A stretch of 18,577 nt of DNA from contig JAUIEY010000015.1 of NCBI GenBank assembly GCA_030429685.1, positions 1 through 18,577 on the forward strand. The letters are read 5' to 3'. Below, piece by piece: positions 6,445-14,840 of the stretch. Numbering within the stretch: the stretch's first letter is position 1; each line of letters opens with the position of its first letter. Origin of the DNA: Gammaproteobacteria bacterium. Its GTDB lineage: Bacteria > Pseudomonadota > Gammaproteobacteria > Steroidobacterales > GCA-2729495. The notes below the pieces were generated by a model. The model made no database searches. It was not told where the DNA came from and saw only the letters and a program-made list of their open reading frames with translations. The translations under genes were made by a program, and so were the position numbers.

Positions 6445-7997
6445 TCAATGGTAGCGGGCGGCTTGCCGGAAATATCGTAGGTCACGCGCGAGATACCGTC
6501 GATCTCATTGATGATGCGGCGCGAACACAGGTCCAGAAAATCATAGGGCAACTGCGCCCAGCGTGCCGTCATGAAATCAATGGTCTCCACCGCACGCAAA
6601 GCGATCACATAGTCGTACTTGCGACCATCGCCCATGACCCCGACCGAGCGCACCGGCAGGAACACCGCGAAAGCCTGGCTGACGCTGTCGTAGAGGTCGT
6701 GATTGTGCAGTTCCTGAATGAAGATGTCGTCGGCACGGCGCAGCAGATCTGCATAGCTTTTGGTCACTTCACCGAGTATGCGAACCCCCAGTCCAGGCCC
6801 GGGAAACGGATGTCGGTAGACCATCTGGTGCGGCAGCCCCAGCTCGACACCGATTTTGCGTACCTCGTCCTTAAACAGGTCCCGCAGCGGCTCAATCAGT
6901 TTGAGCTTCATGTCCTCCGGCAGCCCGCCCACGTTGTGGTGGGACTTGATGACATGTGCCTTGCCGCTTTTGGCGCCTGCTGACTCGATGACATCCGGAT
7001 AGATTGTGCCTTGCGCCAGCCACTCCACACCTTCGAGCCGCGCAGCTTCCTCGTCAAAGACCTCAATGAACAGCCGGCCGATTATCTTGCGTTTTTGCTC
7101 CGGGTCGGTCACACCGGCCAGCTCGGCCAGAAAGCGTTCTTCCGCATTGACACGAATCACGTTGACGCCGAGGTTTTCCGCAAACACCTGCATCACCTGG
7201 TCGCCCTCATGCAGGCGCAACAGCCCGTGATCCACAAACACACACACCAGCTGATCGCCCAGCGCTTCGTGCAGCAGGGCCGCAACCACCGACGAGTCCA
7301 CGCCGCCGGAGAGCCCCAGCAGCACTTTGCCGTCACCTACCCGGGCACGAATATTCTCGATGTCGCGGGCAATGATATTGCCGGGGTTCCATTCGTTGGC
7401 GCAGCCGCAAATGTCGTGCACAAAGCGCTCGATAATTTGCTGCCCCGAACGGGTGTGCGTAACTTCGGGGTGAAACTGAATACCGTAGTAGCGCCGCGAA
7501 TCGTCCGCCATAGCCGCCAGTGGCGCGTTGCCACTGCTGGCGACGGCACTGAAACCATCAGGCAGCCCGGTAACCCGGTCGCCATGACTCATCCATACCT
7601 GCAGATGCTCGCCTTCGGCCAGACCGTCCAGCAGCCGGCTGCTGCCGGTAAGATCAACCTCGGCATGACCGAATTCGCGATGCTCGGACGGCGCTACCTC
7701 ACCGCCTAGCTGCGCCGCCATAGTCTGCATGCCATAGCAAATTCCCAGCAACGGCACGCCGGCTGCAAAAATCATTTCGGGCGCCCTGGGCGGATCAGCA
7801 TAGACCACTGACTCCGGGCCGCCGGCGAGGATAACGCCGCGGGGCGCGAAGTCGCGCAGCAGCTTCGGGTCCGCATCCCACGGCAGTATTTCACTGTATA
7901 CGCCGGCCTCGCGCACCCGGCGCGCAATCAGCTGCGTGTACTGGGAACCGAAATCGAGGATGAGTATGCGGTCGCTGGTAGCGTCTTCACTCGACAC
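6435..7997 (-). CDS. guaA: GMP synthase (glutamine-hydrolysing)
   Basis: A 520-residue enzyme that makes GMP from XMP, ATP and glutamine. The class I glutamine amidotransferase domain (about 10-195) has Cys87 in GICYGMQ, with His176 and Glu178 in QFHPEVTHT as the triad. The ATP-pyrophosphatase domain has the PP-loop SGGVDSS at 230-236, and the C-terminal dimerisation domain ends in the canonical TIEWE. The start is a GTG (7997) that overlaps the guaB stop by 11 bases; it brings ILILDFGSQY to residue 11, as in E. coli GuaA (525 residues). The frame is open 49 codons further upstream but lies inside guaB and adds nothing familiar. Coupled expression with guaB is likely. Confidence 0.97.
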   Translation of the reverse strand: MSSEDATSDRILILDFGSQYTQLIARRVREAGVYSEILPWDADPKLLRDFAPRGVILAGGPESVVYADPPRAPEMIFAAGVPLLGICYGMQTMAAQLGGEVAPSEHREFGHAEVDLTGSSRLLDGLAEGEHLQVWMSHGDRVTGLPDGFSAVASSGNAPLAAMADDSRRYYGIQFHPEVTHTRSGQQIIERFVHDICGCANEWNPGNIIARDIENIRARVGDGKVLLGLSGGVDSSVVAALLHEALGDQLVCVFVDHGLLRLHEGDQVMQVFAENLGVNVIRVNAEERFLAELAGVTDPEQKRKIIGRLFIEVFDEEAARLEGVEWLAQGTIYPDVIESAGAKSGKAHVIKSHHNVGGLPEDMKLKLIEPLRDLFKDEVRKIGVELGLPHQMVYRHPFPGPGLGVRILGEVTKSYADLLRRADDIFIQELHNHDLYDSVSQAFAVFLPVRSVGVMGDGRKYDYVIALRAVETIDFMTARWAQLPYDFLDLCSRRIINEIDGISRVTYDISGKPPATIEWE

Positions 7998-9456
7998 GGT
8001 AATTCGGCGCTTCCTTGGTAATAGTGACGTCATGCACGTGGCTTTCGCGCATGCCGGCTGATGTAATACGGACAAATTTCGGTTTGCTGCGCATTTCATC
8101 GATGCTGCCGCAACCGGTGTAACCCATGGCGGCACGCAGGCCACCCATGAGCTGATGCACTATCGCCACGGCATCACCCTTGTAGGGCACTCGCCCTTCG
8201 ATGCCTTCCGGCACCAGTTTCTCCAGTTGCTCCGCCGCATCCTGAAAATAGCGATCAGAGCTGCCATGCTGACCGGACATGGCACCGAGTGAGCCCATGC
8301 CGCGATATGACTTGTAGGAACGCCCCTGATACAACTCGACCTCGCCGGGCGATTGCTCAGTGCCGGCGAACAGGCTCCCGACCATGACACAGGAAGCACC
8401 GGCCGCAATGGCCTTGGCTATATCTCCGGAATAACGAATGCCGCCGTCGGCTATAACCGGCACGCCACTTTTCTGCATCGCTTCAGCCACTTCAGCCACC
8501 GCACTGATCTGCGGCACACCAACACCGGCAACAATACGGGTGGTGCAGATAGAACCCGGCCCGATACCGACCTTGACGCCGTCCACGCCGGCTTTTACCA
8601 GGTCTTTGGCGGCATCAGCGGAAATAATATTGCCCGCTACCACCTGGGTATCAGGTGCTGCCTTCTTGATCGCCACCACCCGGTCCAGCACGCCCTGCGT
8701 GTGGCCATGCGCCGTATCCACAATCACCATATCGACACCGGCTTCAATAAGCAGGCTGACCCGTTCTTCGGTATCCGCGCCGGTTCCGACTGCCGCGGCT
8801 ACCCGCAGCGCACCGCGCTCATCCTTGCAGGCCAGCGGATAATCGACAGCTTTCTGGAAATCCTTGGCAGTAATCATGCCGCGCAGCTCAAAATCGTCGT
8901 TGACGATCAGCACCTTTTCAATGCGGTATTTATGCAACAGGGACAGTACTTCGTCTTTAGAAGCCCCCTCGCGCACGGTGACCAGCTTTTCCTGCGGCGT
9001 CATGACGGACGAAACCGGTGCTTCGAGCTGGGTTTCAAACCGCAAGTCGCGGTGTGTGACTATGCCGACCGTAACGCCCTTGGCATCAACCACCGGCATG
9101 CCGGAAAAACCCTTGGCCCGGGTCAGTTCAATGACTTCGCGGATGGACTTGTCAGGCGAGACTGTCACCGGATTGGTGACAATACCGCTTTCAAATTTCT
9201 TCACCCGACGCACTTCCCGCGCCTGCGACTCGGGACTCATGTTTTTGTGAATAACACCGATACCGCCTTCCTGGGCCAGTGCAATCGCGAGGCGGGCTTC
9301 GGTAACCGTGTCCATCGCTGCCGACAGCAGCGGAATATTCAAAGAAATTTCGCGGGTTACCCAGGTTTTCAGCTCAACCTCGCGCGGCAGGATGGCGGAA
9401 AAATCCGGCTGCAATAAAACATCATCAAAAGTTAGAGCTTCCTTGGCAATCCGCAT
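7987..9456 (-). CDS. guaB: Inosine-5'-monophosphate dehydrogenase
   Basis: A 489-residue IMP dehydrogenase that oxidises IMP to XMP with NAD, the committed step to guanine nucleotides. The TIM barrel begins with LTFDDVLLQP. Two CBS domains lie at about 91-200, with PVVDAKGVTVGIVTHRD and the EKVLIVND region as their cores. The catalytic loop GPGSICTTRIV places Cys304, and the flap carries DRYFQD (R402-Y403). The length is the usual bacterial one. CBS domains may allow nucleotide control. A ribosome-binding-like GGAAAC lies a few bases before the ATG. It is the first gene of guaB-guaA-tadA and diverges from xseA. Confidence 0.98.
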   Translation of the reverse strand: MRIAKEALTFDDVLLQPDFSAILPREVELKTWVTREISLNIPLLSAAMDTVTEARLAIALAQEGGIGVIHKNMSPESQAREVRRVKKFESGIVTNPVTVSPDKSIREVIELTRAKGFSGMPVVDAKGVTVGIVTHRDLRFETQLEAPVSSVMTPQEKLVTVREGASKDEVLSLLHKYRIEKVLIVNDDFELRGMITAKDFQKAVDYPLACKDERGALRVAAAVGTGADTEERVSLLIEAGVDMVIVDTAHGHTQGVLDRVVAIKKAAPDTQVVAGNIISADAAKDLVKAGVDGVKVGIGPGSICTTRIVAGVGVPQISAVAEVAEAMQKSGVPVIADGGIRYSGDIAKAIAAGASCVMVGSLFAGTEQSPGEVELYQGRSYKSYRGMGSLGAMSGQHGSSDRYFQDAAEQLEKLVPEGIEGRVPYKGDAVAIVHQLMGGLRAAMGYTGCGSIDEMRSKPKFVRITSAGMRESHVHDVTITKEAPNYRVE

Positions 9457-9516
9457 ACAGGTTTCCGTTTATTTTTGATGCTTTAAGCCATCGGCCCGCC
9501 ATGGGATACACTGATC

Positions 9517-9578
9517 CTGAGGCCGGCCGACACATTGGCTGTCGGGGTTTAGCGGTTAATGTTACGCTGCGGCCTCAG
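9517..9578. other. Nested inverted repeat between guaB and xseA (possible three-way-junction RNA)
   Basis: Perfect 9-base arms CTGAGGCCG (9517-9525) and CGGCCTCAG (9570-9578) enclose a 6-bp hairpin CCGACA/TGTCGG (9527-9532/9540-9545, 7-base loop) and a weaker 4-bp AGCG/CGCT pair (9551-9554/9565-9568). On either strand it could fold as a stem closing two hairpins. It lies in the 170-base gap between the guaB start and the preferred xseA start. It may be an RNA leader or a DNA operator; function unknown. The arms and hairpin are certain, the function is not. Confidence 0.5.
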
Positions 9579-9587
9579 CTTCGTAAA
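9559..9587 (-). promoter_or_regulatory. Candidate guaB promoter
   Basis: On the minus strand TTTACG (9587-9582) and TAACAT (9564-9559) are separated by 17 bases, each matching four of six sigma-70 consensus positions. One arm of the 9-base inverted repeat falls in the spacer, so a protein bound there could block transcription (inference). No PurR-like box was recognised. The match is modest and other placements are possible. Confidence 0.35.
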
Positions 9588-9626
9588 CCATTAGCATCAG
9601 CCGGCCGCGCAGAAGCCCAGAAACTC

Positions 9627-11003
9627 ATGCCTTCCCGCCCATCTTCAAGCACCGGCCTGCCCGCAGACGCGCAGGTATACAGCGTCCGGCAACTGAACCG
9701 CGAAGCCAAACAGTTGCTGGAAGGCAATTTTCCGGGCATCTGGGTCAGCGGCGAGATTTCGCGCTTCACCCACCATTCCTCCGGGCACATGTACTTCGAC
9801 CTGAAGGACGCCGATGCCCAGGTCAGCTGCGCGCTGTTTCGGGGTTCGCAGCGCGGTCTGCGCTGCAAACCCGCCAGTGGCCAGCAGGTCTTGCTGCGCG
9901 GCAAGGTGAGCCTGTTCGAGGCGCGCGGCAACTACCAGATAATTGTTGAGCACCTCGAGGAAGCCGGCGAAGGACTGTTACGCCGGCAGCTGGAAGAACT
10001 CAAGGCCCGACTGCAGGCTGAAGGCCTGTTTGCCGAGACGCACAAACAGCCGTTACCGGCATTGCCGATGCGCATCGGGGTGGTGACCTCACCCACCGGT
10101 GCAGCGATACGCGATATTTTGCAGATTCTCGGGCGCCGCCATCCGCTGGCCGAAGTGATTGTTTACCCCGTCCGCGTGCAGGGCGAAGGTGCCGCAGCGG
10201 AAATCAGCACCGCCATAGAGCTGGCCAACCGGCGGGCCGACTGCGACCTGCTCATCGTCGGTCGCGGTGGCGGTTCCCTGGAGGATTTGTGGGCTTTCAA
10301 TGAGGAAATCGTGGCGCGGGCAATTTTTGCCAGCGCACTGCCGGTGGTCGCCGCGGTAGGCCATGAAATCGACATTACCGTTGCCGACCTGGTCGCCGAT
10401 ATGCGCGCACCGACACCGTCAGGAGCTGCCGAACTGGTGGCACCGGATCGCGCAACCCTGCGTGACAAACTGCAAACTGCTGAGCGGCAGGCAGCCGTAT
10501 CAGTGCTGCGTCTGCTCAGCCGGCAGCGTGACCACTGGCATCAGCAGCAGGCGCGCCTGCGGCGGGTGCACCCGCAGGCAGTGTTGCAGGATTTACAGCA
10601 ACGCTGCGATGATCTGGCCGGCGCGCTGGCGCGCAGCCTGCAACGTTGTATCAGACGCGAACGAATGATCTGGGAAGCGGCCCACCGCCGCCTGCTGTCA
10701 CGCCTGCCCGAACCGCGTTTAGTCGAGCTGCAGGCCGCTCACCGTCGCCTCAACCGGCAGCTGCAGCGCGCCATGGGAGTCAGGCTGAGCAATGCGCGGC
10801 AGGAGTTTGGCGCACTGAGCGGCAATCTCCATGCTGTCAGTCCACTGGCCACCCTGGAGCGCGGCTATGCCATCGTACATCCGGCCGGTAAAAAATCGGT
10901 GATCACCAGTGCGGCAACACTCAAAACCGGCGATGCTGTCGAGGCTCAGCTGAAAGACGGCACGATCGTCGCAACCGTTAGCGCAATTCGTAAGTCTTCA
11001 TGA
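9627..11003 (+). CDS. xseA: Exodeoxyribonuclease VII large subunit
   Basis: A 458-residue protein, close to E. coli XseA (456). With XseB it forms a cytoplasmic nuclease that degrades single-stranded DNA from both ends to oligonucleotides and takes part in repair and mismatch processing. An N-terminal OB fold (about 17-110, with VSGEISRF and YFDLKDADAQ) is followed by the catalytic region with GVVTSPTGAAIRD (151-163), GRGGGSLEDLWAFNEE (212-227) and GHEIDITVADLVADMRAPTP (245-264). A helical Gln/Arg-rich region follows (about 275-400), then a C-terminal LERGYAIV segment. The ATG at 9627 is preferred over an open ATG at 9501 because the added 42 residues are not family-like and cover the nested inverted repeat. 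No XseB gene is adjacent. Convergent with metX, 16 bases apart. Confidence 0.96.
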   Translation: MPSRPSSSTGLPADAQVYSVRQLNREAKQLLEGNFPGIWVSGEISRFTHHSSGHMYFDLKDADAQVSCALFRGSQRGLRCKPASGQQVLLRGKVSLFEARGNYQIIVEHLEEAGEGLLRRQLEELKARLQAEGLFAETHKQPLPALPMRIGVVTSPTGAAIRDILQILGRRHPLAEVIVYPVRVQGEGAAAEISTAIELANRRADCDLLIVGRGGGSLEDLWAFNEEIVARAIFASALPVVAAVGHEIDITVADLVADMRAPTPSGAAELVAPDRATLRDKLQTAERQAAVSVLRLLSRQRDHWHQQQARLRRVHPQAVLQDLQQRCDDLAGALARSLQRCIRRERMIWEAAHRRLLSRLPEPRLVELQAAHRRLNRQLQRAMGVRLSNARQEFGALSGNLHAVSPLATLERGYAIVHPAGKKSVITSAATLKTGDAVEAQLKDGTIVATVSAIRKSS

Positions 11004-11019
11004 CAGCAAAGCACAGGCT

Positions 11020-12114
11020 TCAGGAATCGAAAAAGGCTTTTACCGGCGGACGGAACTTGTCCATATCAACGAGAAAAGAATCGTGGCCGTGGATAGAATC
11101 CAGTTCCGCGTACTCCACTTCACGCCCCGCTTTGCGCAGAGCCTCCGCCAGTTGTCGCTGCTGATGCACCGGGAACAGCAAATCGGTCGGTACGCCTATG
11201 ACCAGCACCCGCGCTGCGTCTATACGCGCCAGACCGGCTTCCACCGAGCCACCATGTTCGGCGATATCGAACAGGTCCGAAGCGCGTGACAAATACAGGT
11301 AGCAATTAGCGTCAAACTGCCCGATGAACTTGTTGGCGTGGGCCTCCAGATACGACTCGACTTCGAAATCCATGGCGAAACCGTCACCGCTTTTGCGCTC
11401 TTCGGGAATGCGCTCGCGGCCGAAACGCTGCTGCCATTCCGCGGCGGAACGATAGGTCATCATGCCCAGCTTGCGTGCCATGCGCATGCCCTGAATCGGA
11501 CCTGCGCCCGGCGGATAGTAGCCGTCGCGCCATTCCGGGTCGCGTCGAATCAGCTCACGCTGCATCGAACGCAGCGCAATGGAAAATGGTTCCGCGCGCG
11601 GCCCGGTGGAAATAAGCAGCAACCGCTCATAGGTGCCGGGAAACATTGCCGCAAAAGCCTGCGCGGTCATGCCGCCCATGGACGGTCCGACCAGGCCGGC
11701 GAGCCGTGTGATCCCCAGTTCCTCCAGTACCGCCCGGCCCATGCTGGCAATGTCCTCCAGAGACAGCACGGGAAACCCGAGCCGATAGGGCTCGCCGGTC
11801 GCCGGACTGATGGACGCAGGCCCCGTGGAACCAAAGCAGCTGCCAAGCGAATTCATGCAGACCACGAAATAGCGGCGGGTATCAATCGGCCGGGACGGGC
11901 CCACCATTTCCTCCCACCAGCCGGGCGCCGGATCGGCCGGCGACGAGGTGGCATGCGCGGACGGCGACAGACCGGTGAATATCATCACGGCATTGTCGGC
12001 CTCCGGGGATAACCTGCCCCAGGTTTCATACACCACTGAGGGACTTTCCAGCACGCCGCCCCGATGCATTTCAAAACTGCCCGGCCAGATGTAAGTGTTG
12101 CGAGATGAGTCCAC
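11020..12114 (-). CDS. metX: MetX-family acyltransferase, probably serine O-succinyltransferase type
   Basis: A 364-residue alpha/beta-hydrolase. The catalytic triad is Ser145 (GPSMGG), Asp311 (VPTDLLFP) and His344 (IHGHDSF). The family makes an O-acyl ester of homoserine for methionine synthesis. Where typical homoserine acetyltransferases read TGDAHVAG, this protein reads TGLSPSAHA (47-55), and it carries NSLGSCFGSTGPAS (88-101) and MARKLGMMTYRSA (212-224). From memory these match the Xanthomonas and Stenotrophomonas enzymes shown to be serine O-succinyltransferases, used for cysteine synthesis. The substrate is therefore inferred, and a homoserine acyltransferase cannot be excluded. The start is GTG (12114) with no strong ribosome binding site. 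It stands alone, 104 bases after der, with a candidate promoter of its own. Confidence 0.88.
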   Translation of the reverse strand: MDSSRNTYIWPGSFEMHRGGVLESPSVVYETWGRLSPEADNAVMIFTGLSPSAHATSSPADPAPGWWEEMVGPSRPIDTRRYFVVCMNSLGSCFGSTGPASISPATGEPYRLGFPVLSLEDIASMGRAVLEELGITRLAGLVGPSMGGMTAQAFAAMFPGTYERLLLISTGPRAEPFSIALRSMQRELIRRDPEWRDGYYPPGAGPIQGMRMARKLGMMTYRSAAEWQQRFGRERIPEERKSGDGFAMDFEVESYLEAHANKFIGQFDANCYLYLSRASDLFDIAEHGGSVEAGLARIDAARVLVIGVPTDLLFPVHQQRQLAEALRKAGREVEYAELDSIHGHDSFLVDMDKFRPPVKAFFDS

Positions 12115-12147
12115 GGTATTTACGGGTTCTGCTCTTGATGCAGCCGT

Positions 12148-12175
12148 ATTATGCGGCAGCGCGAGCAGCTGTCGG
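12148..12175 (-). promoter_or_regulatory. Candidate metX promoter
   Basis: On the minus strand CCGACA (12175-12170) and CATAAT (12153-12148) are separated by 16 bases, four and five of six positions matching the sigma-70 boxes. It would start transcription about 26-30 bases before the metX GTG. This would let metX be expressed apart from the pilF-der operon upstream. Confidence 0.45.
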
Positions 12176-12185
12176 GCACCTATTG

Positions 12186-12201
12186 GTTATATGCACATAA
12201 C
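12186..12201. promoter_or_regulatory. Operator-like palindrome upstream of metX
   Basis: GTTAT-ATGCAC-ATAAC has perfect 5-base arms and a TGCA centre, with one mismatched pair between them. It is 16 bases long and lies 10 bases upstream of the candidate metX -35. It has the size and symmetry of a dimeric repressor or activator site. It does not resemble the MetJ box (AGACGTCT), and no regulator is assigned. Confidence 0.4.
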
Positions 12202-12218
12202 GACGGCAGGCCTCACCG

Positions 12219-13607
12219 CTACTTGCTTTTGCGCCGGCTACGCAGGCGGTCGCGCTTGCGTTCCTGCCGCGGCGTGAGCTTGTTACGGCGACCGGCATAG
12301 GGGTTCTGACCGGTCACCAGCTGCAGCCGCAACGGCGTGCCCCGCAATTTAAACGCATCGCGAAAGCAATTGACCAGATAGCGCCGGTAACTCAACGGCA
12401 GCCGTTCGGTCTGATTGCCGTGCACCACGACGATGGGTGGATTGCGACCGCCCTGGTGCGCATAATTCAGTTTAATTCGCCTACCGCGCACCAATGGCGG
12501 CGGATGTGCCGCAATGGCCGCGGCGAGAATGCGGGTCAGTTCGCCGGACGGCATATCGACCAGCGCGCATTGCGCCGCGCGCCTGGCACTGTTCAGCAGG
12601 TCATGAATATTACTGCCGTGCTGCGCCGAAACCGGATGCTGATCCACGAAATCGAGAAAAGGCAGACGCCGGTCGAGCTCTGCACGCAGCTTGTTTTTTT
12701 GCTGATTGCTTAGCCCGTCCCACTTGTTAATTCCTACCGTCAGGGCGCGACCGCGCTCGACCACCAGTCCGAGCAACGAAACATCCTGCTCGGATACTCC
12801 CTCACGGGCGTCCAGCAAAACAATAATCGCATCAGCCGCATCAATTGCCTGCAGCGACTTCACCACACTGAATTTCTCTATGGTATCGGTGACCCTGGCA
12901 CGGCGGCGAATTCCCGCAGTGTCAATCAGCACATATTTCTGCCCGTCCGATTCGAACGGCACATAAATACTGTCACGCGTGGTGCCGGCCTCATTCTGGG
13001 TCACCAGCCGCTCTTCGCCGAGATAGCGGTTGATCAGCGTCGACTTGCCGACGTTGGGTCGGCCGACCACGGCTATGCGCACCCCCTCCAGCACCGGTGC
13101 CGGACCCTGCTCACCCGTGGGACAGGCCGCGAACACAAGCCGCAGCAGATCACGCACCCGGTCGCCACGTTGCGCCGAAATTACCTGTGGCTCGCCGAGG
13201 CCGAGCTCCCAGAACTCGGCGGCCGTTTCAGCTGCCGGCAACCCTTCCGCCTTGTTCACAACCAGCATTACCTTCTTGCCACTGCGCCGCAACAGCCCGG
13301 CAATATTTTCATCGGCAGCAGTAACGCCGGTGCCGGCCTCCACCATGAACAGAACGACATCTGCCTCGACAACTGCAAGTTCCACCTGGCGTGCCATCAA
13401 CTGGCTGACTTCATCCTCATCGCCGCCCAGACCGCCGGTGTCGATGACAATGGCGGAGCCGTATTCGGAACGGCAGAAGCCGTGCAGACGGTCGCGCGTC
13501 AGACCGGGGAAATCTGCGACCAGGGCGTCGCGCGTGCCGGTCAGACGGTTGAATAAGGTGGACTTGCCGACATTCGGCCGTCCGACCAGGGCAATCGCGG
13601 GCAGCAA
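12219..13607 (-). CDS. der: Ribosome biogenesis GTPase Der (EngA)
   Basis: A 462-residue protein with two tandem G domains and a C-terminal KH-like domain, needed for assembly of the large ribosomal subunit. In G1 the P-loop GRPNVGKST is at 9-17 and DTGG at 56-59; the usual NKxD is NKAE (118-121), a variant also found in other Der proteins. In G2, GRPNVGKST is at 183-191, DTAG at 230-233 and NKWD at 295-298. The KH-like part ends with NPYAGRRNKLTPRQ and a basic tail. The only start that places the first P-loop correctly is TTG at 13607, 3 bases after the bamB stop, with GGGGG upstream; a weak start codon that may rely on coupling to bamB. It is the last gene of the envelope operon. Confidence 0.97.
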   Translation of the reverse strand: MLPAIALVGRPNVGKSTLFNRLTGTRDALVADFPGLTRDRLHGFCRSEYGSAIVIDTGGLGGDEDEVSQLMARQVELAVVEADVVLFMVEAGTGVTAADENIAGLLRRSGKKVMLVVNKAEGLPAAETAAEFWELGLGEPQVISAQRGDRVRDLLRLVFAACPTGEQGPAPVLEGVRIAVVGRPNVGKSTLINRYLGEERLVTQNEAGTTRDSIYVPFESDGQKYVLIDTAGIRRRARVTDTIEKFSVVKSLQAIDAADAIIVLLDAREGVSEQDVSLLGLVVERGRALTVGINKWDGLSNQQKNKLRAELDRRLPFLDFVDQHPVSAQHGSNIHDLLNSARRAAQCALVDMPSGELTRILAAAIAAHPPPLVRGRRIKLNYAHQGGRNPPIVVVHGNQTERLPLSYRRYLVNCFRDAFKLRGTPLRLQLVTGQNPYAGRRNKLTPRQERKRDRLRSRRKSK

Positions 13608-13610
13608 GGT

Positions 13611-14840
13611 TTAGCCCCCGCTGACACGGGCAGGACTGGCAGACTTCGCAGACTTAGCGGTTTTGATGCGATAGGCATACACCGTGCCGGCGTCCGTCAT
13701 CAGGTAGACCATATCGTTGAGTACCAGCGGCTGCGACGATATACGTTCACCACCGGCTTTAACACGAGCCTGCAGCGCGCCGGTCGCGATGTCGAACCAG
13801 TGCACATAGCCTTCGAAATCCCCGACTACCACGGACGAGCCAAGTATGGCCGGGGCAGTCACGTCACGATTCCGCACGTCCTTGCGGCGCCAGAGCTCGC
13901 GACCGGAACCGCGGGTAAGCGCGACCAGTTCACTGCGCTGATCGGTAACATAAAGGCTGCTGACATCGGCGCTGATGCCGCTGTAGCTGGAAAGTTCGCG
14001 TGACCAAAGTAACTGGCCGGATTCAATTGCAATTGCACCAATGCGCCCCTGATAACCGGCCGCATAAACGTCGCTACCGGCAATCACAGGGCTGGCATTG
14101 ATATCTATCAGCCGATCCAGTTCGGTGCGCCCTGAAGGCGGGTCCATCAATACATCCCAGAGCTGGGCGCCGCTTTCCAGATCGAAACTTGCCACACGGC
14201 CATTGTCGAAACCACTGATCACCTGGGAACGGGTGATCACCGGCGCGGCGGTGCCCCGCACTGACAGACGTGGCATGGATTGCTGCACCGACCAGACCGG
14301 CGTGCCATCGTTTGCATCCAGCGCAGTCAGCTTGCCGTTAACCGTCTGCACCACCACCCTGCCGGCTGCCACCGCCGGCGCGCTCAGCACTTCGCTGGTA
14401 ACTTCGTGCACCCAGAGCTGCGCGCCGTCAGCAGCACTCAACGCCACCACTTCACCGTTGCTGGAGCCGGCCACTACGATGTTGCCGTCGGTACCCGGTC
14501 CGGCTGACAACGGCAGATCAGTCTTAGTTGACCAGATGCGCTTGCCTGTTAATGCATCGCGGGCGATTACCCTGCCGTCGTGTGCCGCCGCGTAAATACG
14601 GTCACCGTCGGAAGCCGGGCGCAAACCGAGACGCAGGTTTTCGGTGCCGTCCCCGACACTCGCACTCCACACACGTTCAACCCGAAACGCGGGTTCAAAC
14701 TTGACCAGTTCTGCCGGTAATTCATCCGGATCGATGTCATTGGAGCTGCAGCCTGCCAGTACCAGCCCCAGTGTGGCAATCAGCAGCAATATGCGCTGAC
14801 CGGGGACAGCCGGACCGGCAGATGGACGTCGGGACAGCAT
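13611..14840 (-). CDS. bamB: Outer membrane protein assembly factor BamB
   Basis: A 409-residue lipoprotein of the Bam complex, which inserts beta-barrel proteins into the outer membrane; BamB binds BamA in the periplasm. The signal peptide ends in the lipobox LAGC (Cys31), followed by SSND. The rest is an eight-bladed PQQ-type beta-propeller, seen in repeats such as DRIYAAAHDGRVIARDALTGK, DGTPVWSVQQS and RGSGRELWRR. E. coli BamB has 392 residues. The ATG at 14840 overlaps the yfgM stop by one base (TGATG); a GTG one codon upstream (14843) would give a GTGA overlap and 410 residues. Gene order yfgM-bamB-der is the conserved gammaproteobacterial one. Confidence 0.95.
   Translation of the reverse strand: MLSRRPSAGPAVPGQRILLLIATLGLVLAGCSSNDIDPDELPAELVKFEPAFRVERVWSASVGDGTENLRLGLRPASDGDRIYAAAHDGRVIARDALTGKRIWSTKTDLPLSAGPGTDGNIVVAGSSNGEVVALSAADGAQLWVHEVTSEVLSAPAVAAGRVVVQTVNGKLTALDANDGTPVWSVQQSMPRLSVRGTAAPVITRSQVISGFDNGRVASFDLESGAQLWDVLMDPPSGRTELDRLIDINASPVIAGSDVYAAGYQGRIGAIAIESGQLLWSRELSSYSGISADVSSLYVTDQRSELVALTRGSGRELWRRKDVRNRDVTAPAILGSSVVVGDFEGYVHWFDIATGALQARVKAGGERISSQPLVLNDMVYLMTDAGTVYAYRIKTAKSAKSASPARVSGG

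Noticed and set aside
8353..9417. A 354-residue open frame on the plus strand opposite guaB
   Set aside because: It lies wholly within guaB, whose protein is unmistakable; the composition (His/Arg/Asn rich, no domain) is that of an antisense shadow.
9517..9578. Known purine (guanine) riboswitch
   Set aside because: The outline is similar, but P2 is 6 bp, P3 only 4 bp with a 10-base loop, and the conserved junction bases are not seen.
9501..9626. Extended XseA start giving 500 residues
   Set aside because: The added 42 residues are not typical of XseA, and the start at 9627 gives a length almost equal to E. coli XseA. It was not fully excluded.
12573..13250. Loss of function in the first G domain of Der because NKxD reads NKAE
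   Set aside because: The NKAE form is, to my knowledge, common in Der proteins of other bacteria, and all other G motifs are intact.
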